NCBI RefSeq assembly: GCF_002795825.1
Contig: NZ_CP018800.1
Location: 1,364,001 to 1,428,000, forward strand
Length of the DNA stretch: 64,000 bases
Direction: 5' to 3'
Origin: Mariprofundus ferrinatatus
Lineage (GTDB): Bacteria > Pseudomonadota > Zetaproteobacteria > Mariprofundales > Mariprofundaceae
Position 1 is the first letter of the stretch. Every line of letters starts with the position of its first letter. The position numbers and the translations under genes were made by a program. The notes below the pieces were generated by a model, which was not told the origin of the DNA, did not search any database, and saw nothing but the letters and a program-made list of their open reading frames with translations. Below are positions 37,688 to 48,843 of this stretch, piece by piece.

Positions 37688-39483
37688 CAGTAAACCCTCT
37701 TTTTCGGCGGGAAGGATTCGATGGTCATCGGTTTCATCCGTACCGGCTTGTAATCGAGCTCAACCGCATCATCCCTGATACTGGCCAGCGTATGCTTCAG
37801 CCACTTCTCATCATCGCGTTCAGGCCAGTCATCACGCGCATGGGCGCCGCGCGATTCGGTGCGTGCCAGCGCTCCGGCGGCAGTAACGCGTGCCAGTGCC
37901 ATGAGATTCTCCAGCTCCATCGCCTCGATCAGTTCGGTATTAAACAGCCGGCAACCATCCTCGATATGGGCTTCCGACATCTCTTCAGCAAGTGCCTCGA
38001 TCATCTCAACCCCTTCACGCATCACACCCTCAGTACGGTAGACGCTGAAATGGTCGGACATGATCGACTGCATGCGGACACGCACATCGGCAATCCTGGG
38101 GCCGCTCTCACTCCTGCCGATCGAATTAAACCAGCGTTCAACCCGCGCCACGGCAGGCTTCCAGCAATCGGGGTCAAGCGGAGGATGATAACGGCGCTGC
38201 TTCAGGAAACCGTTCACCCGCTCACCACAGGCATGGCCAAACACGACAATCTCAAGCAACGAGTTGCCACCCAGGCGATTGGCGCCATGCACCGATGCAC
38301 ATGCGGCCTCACCAATCGCATAGAGTCCCGGCACCGCCACTTCCCCATCCCCGCCGCAACGCACGACTTCGGTATGGAGGTTGGTCGGAATTCCACCCAT
38401 GGTATAGTGCATCGTAGGCTGCACCGGAATCGGCTGCCTCGTGCAGTCCACACCGGCAAAACGAAGCGCCAGTTCGTGAATATTGGGCAGCCGTTCCATA
38501 ATCAGGTCTTCGCCCAGATGATCGAGTTTCAGCAGGACATGATCCTTTTTCGGTCCGCAACCGCGGCCGGCGCGAATCTCCAGCGCAATAGCGCGCGACA
38601 CCACATCGCGACTGGCCAGGTCCCTGGCAGTCGGCGCATAACGCTCCATAAACCGCTCACCTTCAGAGTTGAGCAGGTAACCGCCCTCTCCGCGCACCCC
38701 CTCGGTAATCAGCGGACCGACATCGGCAATGCCGGTGGGATGAAACTGGAAGAACTCCATATCTTCCATCGGCAGCCCGGCATCCAGCACAAGTGCACCG
38801 CCATCGCCTGTACAGATATGGGCATTGGTGGTCACCTTGAACACTCGCCCTGCGCCACCGGTAGCCAGAATCACGGCCTTGGCCTGGAACAGATGGTAGC
38901 CGCCACCTGCAATATCCCAGGCCATCACACCGTGACAGCCGTCATCGTCGGTAATCAGGTCGAGTGCGAAATACTCCTCATAGAAATGGGTGCCGGCACG
39001 CAGATTCTGCTGGTAGAGAGTATGCAGGATGGCGTGTCCGGTTCGGTCGGCTGCCGCACAGGTGCGTGAAGCCTGACCTCCCTCGCCAAACTGGCGCGAC
39101 TGCCCTCCGAACGGACGCTGGTAGATTGAGCCGTTATCAAGACGCGAAAACGGCACCCCCTGATGCTCCAGTTCGCGCACAATGCGTGGAGCTGCACGGC
39201 ACATAAACTCAATCGCATCCTGATCCCCGAGATAATCGGAACCCTTGACCGTATCATACATATGCCACTGCCAGTGGTCGGATAGGACATTGCCGAGCGA
39301 GGCATTGATGCCGCCCTGTGCCGCCACAGTGTGGGAGCGGGTCGGCAGCACTTTGGTCACAATGGCGACGCGGTGTCCGGCATCGGCAAGCTGCAGTGCA
39401 CAGCGCATGCCGGCGCCACCTGAGCCGATGATCACCACATCGTGAAAGTGGTTGGTTACCTTCTCGTTTGAGAGATAGGTCAT
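37687..39483 (-). CDS. sdhA: Succinate dehydrogenase flavoprotein subunit
   Basis: This 598-residue flavoprotein oxidises succinate to fumarate. It has the FAD-binding [14 protein letters not shown], the covalent-FAD histidine in [12 protein letters not shown], and the substrate region [12 protein letters not shown]. The C-terminal helical domain contains [18 protein letters not shown]. It is 10 bases downstream of sdhD and overlaps sdhB by one base, as expected of one operon. Confidence 0.97.
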   Translation of the reverse strand: MTYLSNEKVTNHFHDVVIIGSGGAGMRCALQLADAGHRVAIVTKVLPTRSHTVAAQGGINASLGNVLSDHWQWHMYDTVKGSDYLGDQDAIEFMCRAAPRIVRELEHQGVPFSRLDNGSIYQRPFGGQSRQFGEGGQASRTCAAADRTGHAILHTLYQQNLRAGTHFYEEYFALDLITDDDGCHGVMAWDIAGGGYHLFQAKAVILATGGAGRVFKVTTNAHICTGDGGALVLDAGLPMEDMEFFQFHPTGIADVGPLITEGVRGEGGYLLNSEGERFMERYAPTARDLASRDVVSRAIALEIRAGRGCGPKKDHVLLKLDHLGEDLIMERLPNIHELALRFAGVDCTRQPIPVQPTMHYTMGGIPTNLHTEVVRCGGDGEVAVPGLYAIGEAACASVHGANRLGGNSLLEIVVFGHACGERVNGFLKQRRYHPPLDPDCWKPAVARVERWFNSIGRSESGPRIADVRVRMQSIMSDHFSVYRTEGVMREGVEMIEALAEEMSEAHIEDGCRLFNTELIEAMELENLMALARVTAAGALARTESRGAHARDDWPERDDEKWLKHTLASIRDDAVELDYKPVRMKPMTIESFPPKKRVY

Positions 39484-39493
39484 CCGAACCTCC

Positions 39494-39853
39494 TCACGCC
39501 CAGGCCCAGATCAGTGCCAGCCACCAGACGCCAAAGCCGGTCATAATCACCAGCATCGCTCCGATCAGCGGCACGCGCCAGAAGATACGGTGTACGTAAT
39601 CTTCAAGAATCACCTTGAGCCCCATATAGGCGTGCACAATCAACGCCAGGATCAGCAACGTATGCAGAACCCTCGAGTAGATATGATCGATAATATCAAG
39701 CAGAGCCTGCTGATCGAGATTGCCACTGTAAACGGCGGTAAGAAGATAAAAAGGAAGCGGCAGCAGCAATAGCAGGACCACAGCAGAGAGCCTCTGCCAG
39801 TACCAGTCGGAGAGACCGCTGTGTGCCGCCCCCGGCTCCTTCACCGTCCTCAC
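39494..39853 (-). CDS. sdhD: Succinate dehydrogenase membrane anchor subunit D
   Basis: This 119-residue protein has three hydrophobic helices (about 25-45, 58-82, 95-118) and the SdhD-like [19 protein letters not shown] opening. [17 protein letters not shown] holds a likely heme-b histidine. It begins at a GTG that overlaps the sdhC stop by four bases (GTGA), so the two are translationally coupled. With SdhC it forms the quinone site. Confidence 0.9.
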   Translation of the reverse strand: MRTVKEPGAAHSGLSDWYWQRLSAVVLLLLLPLPFYLLTAVYSGNLDQQALLDIIDHIYSRVLHTLLILALIVHAYMGLKVILEDYVHRIFWRVPLIGAMLVIMTGFGVWWLALIWAWA

Positions 39854-40218
39854 AGAATCACCGCCAGTATCACAGCGGCAACTGCAGTTATCCCGAGCAC
39901 CACAAAGGCACTGGAGCGGAGGGCTGAGCGACTCTCAAACCAGCCCGTATCGATAGAGAGAAAACGAACACCGTTTACAAAGTGATAGACCAGTGAGACA
40001 CCCGCAACCCAGAGAAACAATTGACCCAGGCCTGAATGCAGCCACGCGGAGGTGGCTTCAAACTGCTCACTGCTGCCGGTCATGCCACGCAGAAGCCATA
40101 GATAGAGTGGAACAAAGAGAACCAGGACAAGGCCACTGGCACGGTGTGCAAGGCTGGCGATCATGGTCGGATGCCAGCGATAGATACTGATGCGTGGAGA
40201 GAGTGGACGTTCAGCCAT
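39850..40218 (-). CDS. sdhC: Succinate dehydrogenase cytochrome b subunit C
   Basis: This 122-residue protein opens AERPLSPRISIYRWHPTM and has HRASGLVLVLFVPLYLW, the hallmark of SdhC, then a second helix with LVYHFVNGVRFL, whose histidine probably binds heme b. A third helix ends the protein. It heads the sdhCDAB-sdhE transcript. The gap to the nnrDE stop is 53 bases; no promoter was identified. Confidence 0.92.
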   Translation of the reverse strand: MAERPLSPRISIYRWHPTMIASLAHRASGLVLVLFVPLYLWLLRGMTGSSEQFEATSAWLHSGLGQLFLWVAGVSLVYHFVNGVRFLSIDTGWFESRSALRSSAFVVLGITAVAAVILAVIL

Positions 40219-40271
40219 AATCAGGTTGCTGCCGCATGAAATAATTTTGAGATCACCAAAGCGTGTCGCAA

Positions 40272-41840
40272 CTACTTCTCCTTGCCATCACCCCTTTCAA
40301 GATTCTGGCGCATTACAGAAACAAGCTTAGCCAGTTCGCCGGGAAGATACCACCCCTCCAGTGACCCTGCCTTTCCATGCAGCGCCACACACGATGAGAT
40401 AAGCTCGGCAAGTGTGGCCCCATCCCCTTTCTTGCGTGACAACTGGGCTCCGATCATGCCGGCAAGCACATCGCCTGAACCCGCAATGGCCAGCTGAGGT
40501 GAACCAAACGGATTCAGATAAATATCACGTTCGGGAGAGGCAACCAGTGTTTCAGAACCTTTGAGCACAACCCAGCATTTGTAGCGTTGAACCAGTTCAA
40601 GCACTGCCCGCTTACGATCATCCTGAACAGTTCCGACATCCTTACCCAGCAGGCGGGCAGCCTCACCAGGATGCGGCGTTATCACTGTCAGTGCAGCCCG
40701 AGCGGCCAGCTTCTCCTGCAAAGCAGGGGTAAATGCAATAATATTAAGCCCGTCCGCATCCACAACCAGCGGCTTGTCTGTATCCAGCAATGTGGAAAGC
40801 AGTTCGCCGCGCTCCCTGCCCCAGCCGGGTCCGGCCACAATGGCATCTCCTCTCTGCCAGGCTGTGGATGACTCCGGGTGCGTCATCACTTCAAGGTTTG
40901 CCGCGGCAATGACCGGCCATACATCTTCTGGACATGCGATACTGGCCAGACCTGCACCGGCAGCATATGCCCCCAGTCCGGCAAGCTGCGGAGCACCGGT
41001 AAATCCGGGCGAGCCGCCGAAGATCCAGACATGCCCGAAAAAACCTTTGTGCGAAAGCCGCGGACGCGGCGGCCAGGCAGTATTCAGGTAAGTATCATTA
41101 ATAAGACAGGTACTGTTCACACAGAAACAGTGATCTTCGCTCTCATCACAATCACAGGTATCACGCCATGCAGCCTGAATGGCCTCATCGCTGATGCCGA
41201 TATCAGCCACTTCAAGAAGCCTGCCTGTATAATCGCGTCCGTCTAAAAGCCAGTGCCCCCACTTGGAAGCGGCAATGGGCAGCGTAACATCAGCCTTCAC
41301 CGCAGTACCCAGCACACTTCCACTATCCGCACAGATCCCGGTGGCAATATCGATACTGAATACAGGCCTGTCACAGGCATTGATTCTGGCGACCACTTCA
41401 GCCATGAATCCTTCCACTGGCCGGCCAAGGCCGGTGCCGAAAATGGCGTCAATCACGATAGATGAGCGACCGAGCCAGCGCTCCACCTCACCGATAGCCT
41501 CATTCGACAGAGACTCTCTGACCTTCACGCCGCTCTTGATGGCTTGCACGGCATGTTCTTTGGCATCGCCAGTGAGTGAGTCAACGGGGACGAGCGAAAC
41601 AACGGTTACTGGAATCCTGTATTTACGCAGATGGCGGGCTGCAGCAAAGCCATCGCCGCCATTATTGCCGGGGCCGGCAATGACAACGATACGGCTGTAA
41701 TCGGGTATACACTTGAGTGCTGAAGCGGCAACTGCACGGCCGGCCCTGTCCATCAGATCAAATCCAGACAAGCCTGATGCTATGGTAATCTCATCCGCTT
41801 TGCGCATCTGAGCGGCGGTTAAAATCCTGGTAATTCCCAT
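40272..41840 (-). CDS. nnr: Bifunctional NAD(P)H-hydrate epimerase/dehydratase
   Basis: This 522-residue fusion repairs damaged NAD(P)H hydrates. The N-terminal epimerase has AGPGNNGGDGFAAARHL (55-71) and FGTGLGRPV (134-142). The C-terminal ADP-dependent dehydratase has AAGAGLASIACPE, TPHPGEAARLLG and AIAGSGDVLAGMIGA. Between them, residues 228-245 carry a Cys-rich insert (CxC-x6-CxC-x4-C) that I do not know from other NnrDE proteins. It follows the VanZ-like gene by 50 bases. Confidence 0.93.
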   Translation of the reverse strand: MGITRILTAAQMRKADEITIASGLSGFDLMDRAGRAVAASALKCIPDYSRIVVIAGPGNNGGDGFAAARHLRKYRIPVTVVSLVPVDSLTGDAKEHAVQAIKSGVKVRESLSNEAIGEVERWLGRSSIVIDAIFGTGLGRPVEGFMAEVVARINACDRPVFSIDIATGICADSGSVLGTAVKADVTLPIAASKWGHWLLDGRDYTGRLLEVADIGISDEAIQAAWRDTCDCDESEDHCFCVNSTCLINDTYLNTAWPPRPRLSHKGFFGHVWIFGGSPGFTGAPQLAGLGAYAAGAGLASIACPEDVWPVIAAANLEVMTHPESSTAWQRGDAIVAGPGWGRERGELLSTLLDTDKPLVVDADGLNIIAFTPALQEKLAARAALTVITPHPGEAARLLGKDVGTVQDDRKRAVLELVQRYKCWVVLKGSETLVASPERDIYLNPFGSPQLAIAGSGDVLAGMIGAQLSRKKGDGATLAELISSCVALHGKAGSLEGWYLPGELAKLVSVMRQNLERGDGKEK

Positions 41841-41890
41841 TCATACCCCCTACCCCAAGAGTTCCCGATCAACAGCTCCCTCTTAAGTTT

Positions 41891-42340
41891 TTACTCGCGT
41901 TCTAATAGCCCACGCTCTCTTTTCCAAAGGGCAGCTGTCAATAGCAAAGCACCCGTGATATCAGCCAGCCAGTCAAAGAGACTGGCGTCTCGACCGGCGA
42001 TGAACGACTGATGCCACTCATCGGTCGCGCCATAGATAGCGCAGAACAGCAGCGTCAACAGCGCCAGTTTTGCATGGGTTGAAATCGCGCCGACGGCAGC
42101 GCTCCAGAAGAAAAATGCCATCAGGGCATATGCCAGGGCATGAATAAACTTATCCTGCCAGCTGAAAAGATCGGGAACCGCCACCATGGATCGGTCGGAG
42201 AGGTAGAAAATCAGGCCACAGTAGCAGATCAGTAATAGAGCCCAGGCCGCTCTTGAGTACCTTCCCTCCAAAGCTGCATCCCTATGCAATATTTCCAGCA
42301 CCCTCGGCAATGGCAAAGGCCATGGCGATGCCGTCATCAT
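41891..42340 (-). CDS. VanZ-like small membrane protein
   Basis: This protein of up to 149 residues has four hydrophobic segments and the VanZ-like core FSWQDKFIHALAYALMAFFFW and GATDEWHQSFIAGRDASLFDWLAD. The DEWHQ/F..GR..S..D.. pattern is typical of VanZ family proteins. The annotated start overlaps acpS by 59 bases; a GTG at 42301 is an alternative, and the true start is uncertain. Specific function is unknown; antibiotic resistance should not be inferred from the family name. Confidence 0.75.
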   Translation of the reverse strand: MMTASPWPLPLPRVLEILHRDAALEGRYSRAAWALLLICYCGLIFYLSDRSMVAVPDLFSWQDKFIHALAYALMAFFFWSAAVGAISTHAKLALLTLLFCAIYGATDEWHQSFIAGRDASLFDWLADITGALLLTAALWKRERGLLERE

Positions 42341-42677
42341 CGGTTAACGAGATGTGAACAGTCTCGATACCGAGAGTCTCTGCAATACTGGCTGCAGCAC
42401 CATGCAGAGAGATTTCCGGCTTACCTGAGGCAAGGTGTACCGTTTCAATATCCTGCAATCTGACACCCCGCCTGAAACCGGTTCCCAGCGCCTTGGATGC
42501 GGCCTCTTTGGCGGCAAACAGCATTGCCAGCCGGCGTACGACATTCCCTTTGGCATTGGCCTGCTCGATCTCGGTTTCGCTATAAACGCGCTGCACGAAG
42601 CGATCCCCGAACCTCTCGACTGAAGCAGCAATGCGGGCGATCACCACCCGGTCGGTACCGATGCCGATAATCGCCAT
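42282..42677 (-). CDS. acpS: Holo-acyl-carrier-protein synthase
   Basis: This 131-residue enzyme transfers phosphopantetheine from CoA to acyl carrier protein. The magnesium-binding motifs are GIGTDRV near the start and LFAAKEAASKALGTGF around residues 55-70. Its ATG shares one base with the pdxJ stop, the classic pdxJ-acpS pairing of proteobacteria. Confidence 0.95.
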   Translation of the reverse strand: MAIIGIGTDRVVIARIAASVERFGDRFVQRVYSETEIEQANAKGNVVRRLAMLFAAKEAASKALGTGFRRGVRLQDIETVHLASGKPEISLHGAAASIAETLGIETVHISLTDDDGIAMAFAIAEGAGNIA

Positions 42678-43390
42678 CAGCGAACCATCACCGCCCTGAA
42701 ATCAGCCACCGCCTGCTGTAACCCCTTAAAAATCGCATCGGCAACAATGGCATGGCCAATATTGAGCTCTTCGACTTCGGGAATTGCACAGATCGCAGGT
42801 GTATTCTCAATCGTCAGTCCATGGCCGGCATGCACGATCAGGCCGATATCACTGGCAAGCTTGGCGCCATCGGCAAGAGCAGCCAGCTCTTTGGCCTGCG
42901 CTTCACCCGAGTAGTTCGCGTAGTGACCGGTATGCAACTCCACCACCGCAGCTCCGATCTCGCGACTCGCCCTGATCTGCTCAGGGATCGGGTCGATAAA
43001 CATCGAGACGCGAACACCGGCAGCTGACAAGCGCGCAACTGCAGGAGCCAGACGCGCCTTGTGCGCAACCACATCAAGGCCGCCTTCGGTGGTCAGCTCT
43101 TCGCGCTTCTCCGGAACAAGGCAGCAGGCGGCAGGCCTCAGTCGTTCACATATCGCCACCATCTCATCGGTTACACCCATCTCCATATTCAGGTGCAGAC
43201 CTTCGATAGCGGCAAGCCGCTCCATGTCGTGATCCTGAATGTGTCGGCGATCCTCACGCAGGTGTGCAGTAATACTGTCGGCACCACCGGCCATGCAGAC
43301 AGGCACCGCATCAAGCGGATCGGGATAAGCGGTTCCGCGCGCCTGCCGGATAGTGGCAATGTGATCGATATTTACACCCAGATGAATCAT
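42677..43390 (-). CDS. pdxJ: Pyridoxine 5'-phosphate synthase
   Basis: This 237-residue TIM-barrel enzyme makes pyridoxine phosphate from 1-deoxyxylulose 5-phosphate and amino-acetone phosphate. Diagnostic pieces are LGVNIDHIATIRQARGT at the start, SITAHLREDRRHIQD, and VHAGHGLTIENT. It starts nine bases after the recO stop and overlaps acpS by one base. Confidence 0.97.
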   Translation of the reverse strand: MIHLGVNIDHIATIRQARGTAYPDPLDAVPVCMAGGADSITAHLREDRRHIQDHDMERLAAIEGLHLNMEMGVTDEMVAICERLRPAACCLVPEKREELTTEGGLDVVAHKARLAPAVARLSAAGVRVSMFIDPIPEQIRASREIGAAVVELHTGHYANYSGEAQAKELAALADGAKLASDIGLIVHAGHGLTIENTPAICAIPEVEELNIGHAIVADAIFKGLQQAVADFRAVMVR

Positions 43391-43399
43391 AAACCTTCC

Positions 43400-44071
43400 C
43401 TAACACTTAAAACTGTCTGTCGCCTTGACGCCATGCTGTTGCAGGATCAGGCGAATCATCTCGCGCCACCTTACAGCATTCTGCTCGGAGAGCAGCACAC
43501 GCTCGCCATGCATCAGCGCCGCAATCGACTTCCTGAGACCTGCGGATATTTCCATACCTTTGCCGCATGCGCTACAGAGCAGATGCCCCTCACTCCAGTA
43601 CATGCTCCCCTCCACATGGACTGAACAGAGCCAACAGTGCGACATATCCCCCAACCAGCCGGTCTGCTCCAGGAGCTTCCATACAGCGGCGGGAAGCGGC
43701 TGCTGACTGCAGGATGAGAGCACTTCAAAGCCAGAGTTCAACTCATTGAAACCGTGAAGGTCCCCCTCCTGAAACAGCCGCGAGGCAATGGCGACAAGCT
43801 CCTGCCCATCCAGAACCTGCGCCGGATTCAGCAGAGCTCTGCCCCTGTTCACGTCGGTGAGTGTACCCATGCCGCTTCTGCCAGGATGCCAGCTGATCTG
43901 CAGTTCATAGAGCGGTTCAAGGGTGGCCCGAAAACTGCTTTTTGGGCGTCTGGCCCCTCTCGCCATCAGAGCGATACGGCCGTGCTTCTCGGTGAAAAAG
44001 TGGCATATCAGCGATGTGTCGCCATAAGGGATTCGCCTGACCAGCAGCGCCTGATCTGTCGCTTCACTCAT
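43400..44071 (-). CDS. recO: DNA repair protein RecO
   Basis: This 223-residue protein has the OB-fold opening VRRIPYGDTSLICHFFTEKHG and MARGARRPKSSF, then a helical domain and a zinc site with four Cys (146, 149, 166, 169 in CWLC and CSAC). RecO helps load RecA onto SSB-coated DNA. It lies 112 bases after era and 10 bases before pdxJ. Confidence 0.92.
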   Translation of the reverse strand: MSEATDQALLVRRIPYGDTSLICHFFTEKHGRIALMARGARRPKSSFRATLEPLYELQISWHPGRSGMGTLTDVNRGRALLNPAQVLDGQELVAIASRLFQEGDLHGFNELNSGFEVLSSCSQQPLPAAVWKLLEQTGWLGDMSHCWLCSVHVEGSMYWSEGHLLCSACGKGMEISAGLRKSIAALMHGERVLLSEQNAVRWREMIRLILQQHGVKATDSFKC

Positions 44072-44183
44072 TGTCAGATATGTCGAGAGGCTTCATTTCT
44101 CTCTGCTGAGATGAAATAAATTCGTGGTTATACTTGGTTTACTGAGTTCACCCACCCATGAGCAGGAGTTTCTGAGCTTCAAC

Positions 44184-45095
44184 CTAGGACTCACTTCCAA
44201 GGCCAAGATCCATCAGCTTACCCGGATGATCGAACCAGTCCGCATCCACCTTGGCCCAGAGATTAAGACGAACGCGGCAACCGAGAATCTCCTCAAGGCC
44301 CATACGCGCCCTGGTGCCCACCGCCTTCATGCGCTCCCCGCCTTTGCCGATCAGCATCGGCTTGTGTCGCTCGGAACCGACCAGAATTACAGCATCGATC
44401 TCAATCAGGTCATCGGCCTCCTCGAAGCGCTCGATATCAACGGCTGTCTGGAACGGAATCTCCTGATGCATGGAGAGAAACACCTGCTCGCGTACATATT
44501 CGGCAGCAAGCTGGCGCTGGCTCTGATCGGTAAACCAATCCGGATCGTAGATCGCCGGCTGCTGAGGCAGGCACTTCGTCAGCTCCTTGAGCAGCTCATC
44601 GGTCTGGGTCCCTTTTCTTGCGGATACCGGCACATAGGCCACCGCACCCGGATCAAGACGCTGCGTCTCCAGCAGGCGGGGCAGCAGCCTGTCCTTGTTG
44701 GCCTTATCCACCTTGTTGAGCACGTGAATACGCGGCTGCGTAAGCCTGCCGTCGGCAAAGCGTTCGATCAGCATGCGGGTACCGACATCCATCGGTTGGC
44801 TGGCATCCTGCATGATGGCCAGCACATCGGCCTCTTCGGCTGCCGCATAGGCGATGCGAACCATATTGCGGTTAAGCTGTTTGGAGCCCTTGTGAATACC
44901 CGGCGTATCAACGAATACGATCTGGCGCTCTTCATCGGTAAAGATACCGAGAATGCGATGGCGTGTGGTCTGCGGCTTAGGCGTCACAATCGCCACCTTG
45001 GCCCCGATGATCCGGTTCATCAGCGTCGACTTGCCAACATTAGGACGCCCTAGCAGTGCTACTGTACCACAATGAAAATCGCTGTTACTCGTCAT
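44184..45095 (-). CDS. era: GTPase Era
   Basis: This 303-residue GTPase has LLGRPNVGKSTLMNRI (G1), VDTPGIHKGS (G3) and LNKVDKA (G4), followed by a KH domain with IGKGGERMKAVGTRARMGLE. Era helps mature 16S rRNA and the 30S subunit. It overlaps the 3' end of rnc by 11 bases, the usual rnc-era pairing. Confidence 0.96.
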   Translation of the reverse strand: MTSNSDFHCGTVALLGRPNVGKSTLMNRIIGAKVAIVTPKPQTTRHRILGIFTDEERQIVFVDTPGIHKGSKQLNRNMVRIAYAAAEEADVLAIMQDASQPMDVGTRMLIERFADGRLTQPRIHVLNKVDKANKDRLLPRLLETQRLDPGAVAYVPVSARKGTQTDELLKELTKCLPQQPAIYDPDWFTDQSQRQLAAEYVREQVFLSMHQEIPFQTAVDIERFEEADDLIEIDAVILVGSERHKPMLIGKGGERMKAVGTRARMGLEEILGCRVRLNLWAKVDADWFDHPGKLMDLGLGSES

Positions 45096-45765
45096 TCAAA
45101 CTACTCCATGCCTGCTCGGCAGCTTCAATCTCCGCCAACTTCTTGCGCCCGCCACTTCCGCTACCGCTCACTTTTCCCTGCACCAGGCAGACCGCCTCAA
45201 AACGGGGGGTTACACCGACCCCATTATCCTTCAATTCATATTCCGGAAGACCCCAACCCCTGGCCTGAGTCAACTCCTGCAGCCGGCTCTTGGCATCGCG
45301 TGTATCCACACGCCCGATACCAACGATCAGCGGTTTCCATGCCGCCTTCACCACTCTGCGTGCAGACTCCCAGCCACCATCCTCAAAAACGGCTCCGATC
45401 ACCGCCTCAACTGCGTTGGCAGCAATAGATGGCGACTTGATCCCCTGTTTGCTCTTTTCACTGTCACCGACAATCAGATGTGGAATCAACCGCCATGCTG
45501 CAGCCACCTCCAGCAGGCTCTCACGCCTGACCAGTGCTGAACGCATGCGTGAGAGGTCGCCCTCCGCTTTTTCAGGAAAGGTGTCATGCAGGAATTCGGA
45601 GATCACCAGCCCCAACACTGCATCACCGAGAAACTCGAGTCGTTCCATGTGCTGAACCTGCATGGCAATCGATGCCGAGCGGTGTGTCAGGGCACGCTCT
45701 AAAAGGGACCTGTCTGAAAAACTGTATGCAACCCTCTTTTCAAGTGATTCTGCATTATTCATCAC
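45085..45765 (-). CDS. rnc: Ribonuclease III
   Basis: This 226-residue double-strand RNase shows the catalytic signature ERLEFLGDAVLGLVISEFL and a second acidic site at NAVEAVIGAVFEDGG. A dsRNA-binding domain follows (SRLQELTQARGWGLPEYEL). It processes rRNA precursors and structured mRNAs. It lies 33 bases after the DUF4845 gene. Confidence 0.96.
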   Translation of the reverse strand: MMNNAESLEKRVAYSFSDRSLLERALTHRSASIAMQVQHMERLEFLGDAVLGLVISEFLHDTFPEKAEGDLSRMRSALVRRESLLEVAAAWRLIPHLIVGDSEKSKQGIKSPSIAANAVEAVIGAVFEDGGWESARRVVKAAWKPLIVGIGRVDTRDAKSRLQELTQARGWGLPEYELKDNGVGVTPRFEAVCLVQGKVSGSGSGGRKKLAEIEAAEQAWSSLNDE

Positions 45766-45798
45766 GATTTCACTCCAAAAAGAGGCGGCCTGACTGCC

Positions 45799-46215
45799 TC
45801 ACTCGGAAAATGCATAGGGCTCAAATTTGATGTCGATGCGTGATTTGTCACGCACGATATCCATACCTTCCAGCTGATCGGGATCATACTCCCCGCTCTC
45901 ATCAAGCTGCTGCACCGGCCCGAATGGCCAGATCACAACCGAATAGACGGAGGATATCTCAAGCAGCTCCCCTTCACGCCTGATCAGAAGGTTATCACGA
46001 AACTCCTCCGGCAGATCGGAGGGGGCGAGATAGTTGATTTTGTAGAGTTTGGGCAGCTGCTCGCGAATTTCCACGCCGCTGGCATCGCGCATGTTTTTCA
46101 CCACGCCATGAAATACATCCTCAATTTTCCAGTTGATGTAGTGGGCATGAAAAACCTGAGCACCCGTCCAGACAGAAAAACCGATCACTGTCAGCCAGAA
46201 GGCTACCTTAAGCAT
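45799..46215 (-). CDS. DUF4845 membrane protein
   Basis: This 138-residue protein has one N-terminal membrane helix (MLKVAFWLTVIGFSVWTGA) and a small outside domain. Proteins of the DUF4845 family lie between lepB and rnc in many proteobacteria, as here; their role is unclear to me. I start at ATG 46215, preceded by AGCAGGG; an upstream TTG at 46266 would add 17 residues that look untranslated. Confidence 0.75.
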   Translation of the reverse strand: MLKVAFWLTVIGFSVWTGAQVFHAHYINWKIEDVFHGVVKNMRDASGVEIREQLPKLYKINYLAPSDLPEEFRDNLLIRREGELLEISSVYSVVIWPFGPVQQLDESGEYDPDQLEGMDIVRDKSRIDIKFEPYAFSE

Positions 46216-46274
46216 TGAAAATGCCCTGCTCGCTTCTCCGTGCTGCGGCAAGGGATCCAGCTGCAAACGGTGAA

Positions 46275-46942
46275 TTATTCAATAACATGACCCAGACGAT
46301 CCCAGCGAACGGAACCTTTGATGCCGTCCCATGACCACCAGATGATAGCCGCACGCCCCACCATGTAAGACTGAGGGACAAATCCCCAGAAGCGTGAATC
46401 ACGCGAATTGTTGCGATTGTCGCCCAGCACGAAGTAGTGCCCCTCAGGCACTACCCACTCACCATCCTTGATCGAATAGTGCTTGAGCAACACCTCATGG
46501 CTGATGCCCGTCAGATTCTCAACAAAGACGTCGGAAACATCGGCCGTACCGTCAGCCATGTAATAGGCACGTTTTCCCTTCTGCTGTAGCGGCATCTCTT
46601 TGCCATTCACAAAGAGGATATTGTCGCGATAGGTGATTTTATCGCCGGGGATGCCCACCACACGCTTGATATAATCCTTGCTCTTGTCTTCAGGGTAGAC
46701 AAATACAGCCACATCGCCGCGATTGGCCTGCTTGGAGAGAATCTGGGTATCGGTAAAGGGAATTCGGAAACCGTAGGGATAGCGCAGCACAAAAAGGTAA
46801 TCGCCGATCTCAAGTGTCGGCACCATGCTGGTCGAGGGAATCTTGAACGGAGCAACCACAAAACTACGGATCACAACAGCCAGAGCCGCAATAATCAGCA
46901 GACTCTCGATCCACTCACGCCATACAGGTTTGTTTGCTCTGC

Positions 46943-46946
<4 letters not shown>
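46275..46946 (-). CDS. lepB: Signal peptidase I
   Basis: This 223-residue membrane protease has one N-terminal helix ([20 protein letters not shown]) and the catalytic dyad Ser40 ([10 protein letters not shown]) and Lys94 ([12 protein letters not shown]). The C-terminal [14 protein letters not shown] is box E. It removes signal peptides from exported proteins. It begins at a GTG overlapping the lepA stop by four bases. Confidence 0.96.
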
Positions 46947-48763
<1,817 letters not shown>

Positions 48764-48843
48764 TGGCGCGGCAGTGTAGCGGTGGGTCACGCCTTACGCC
48801 ATATAGATATGGCACTTTGATAGAAGATTGGCGGATTCCGAGG

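Noticed and set aside
37792-39069. Long rightward open frame opposite sdhA
   Set aside because: It mirrors the codon pattern of the sdhA gene, has no ribosome site and its translation resembles no protein I know.
41891-42340. Vancomycin-resistance function for the VanZ-like protein
   Set aside because: The family name is historical; there is no vanHAX or regulator nearby.
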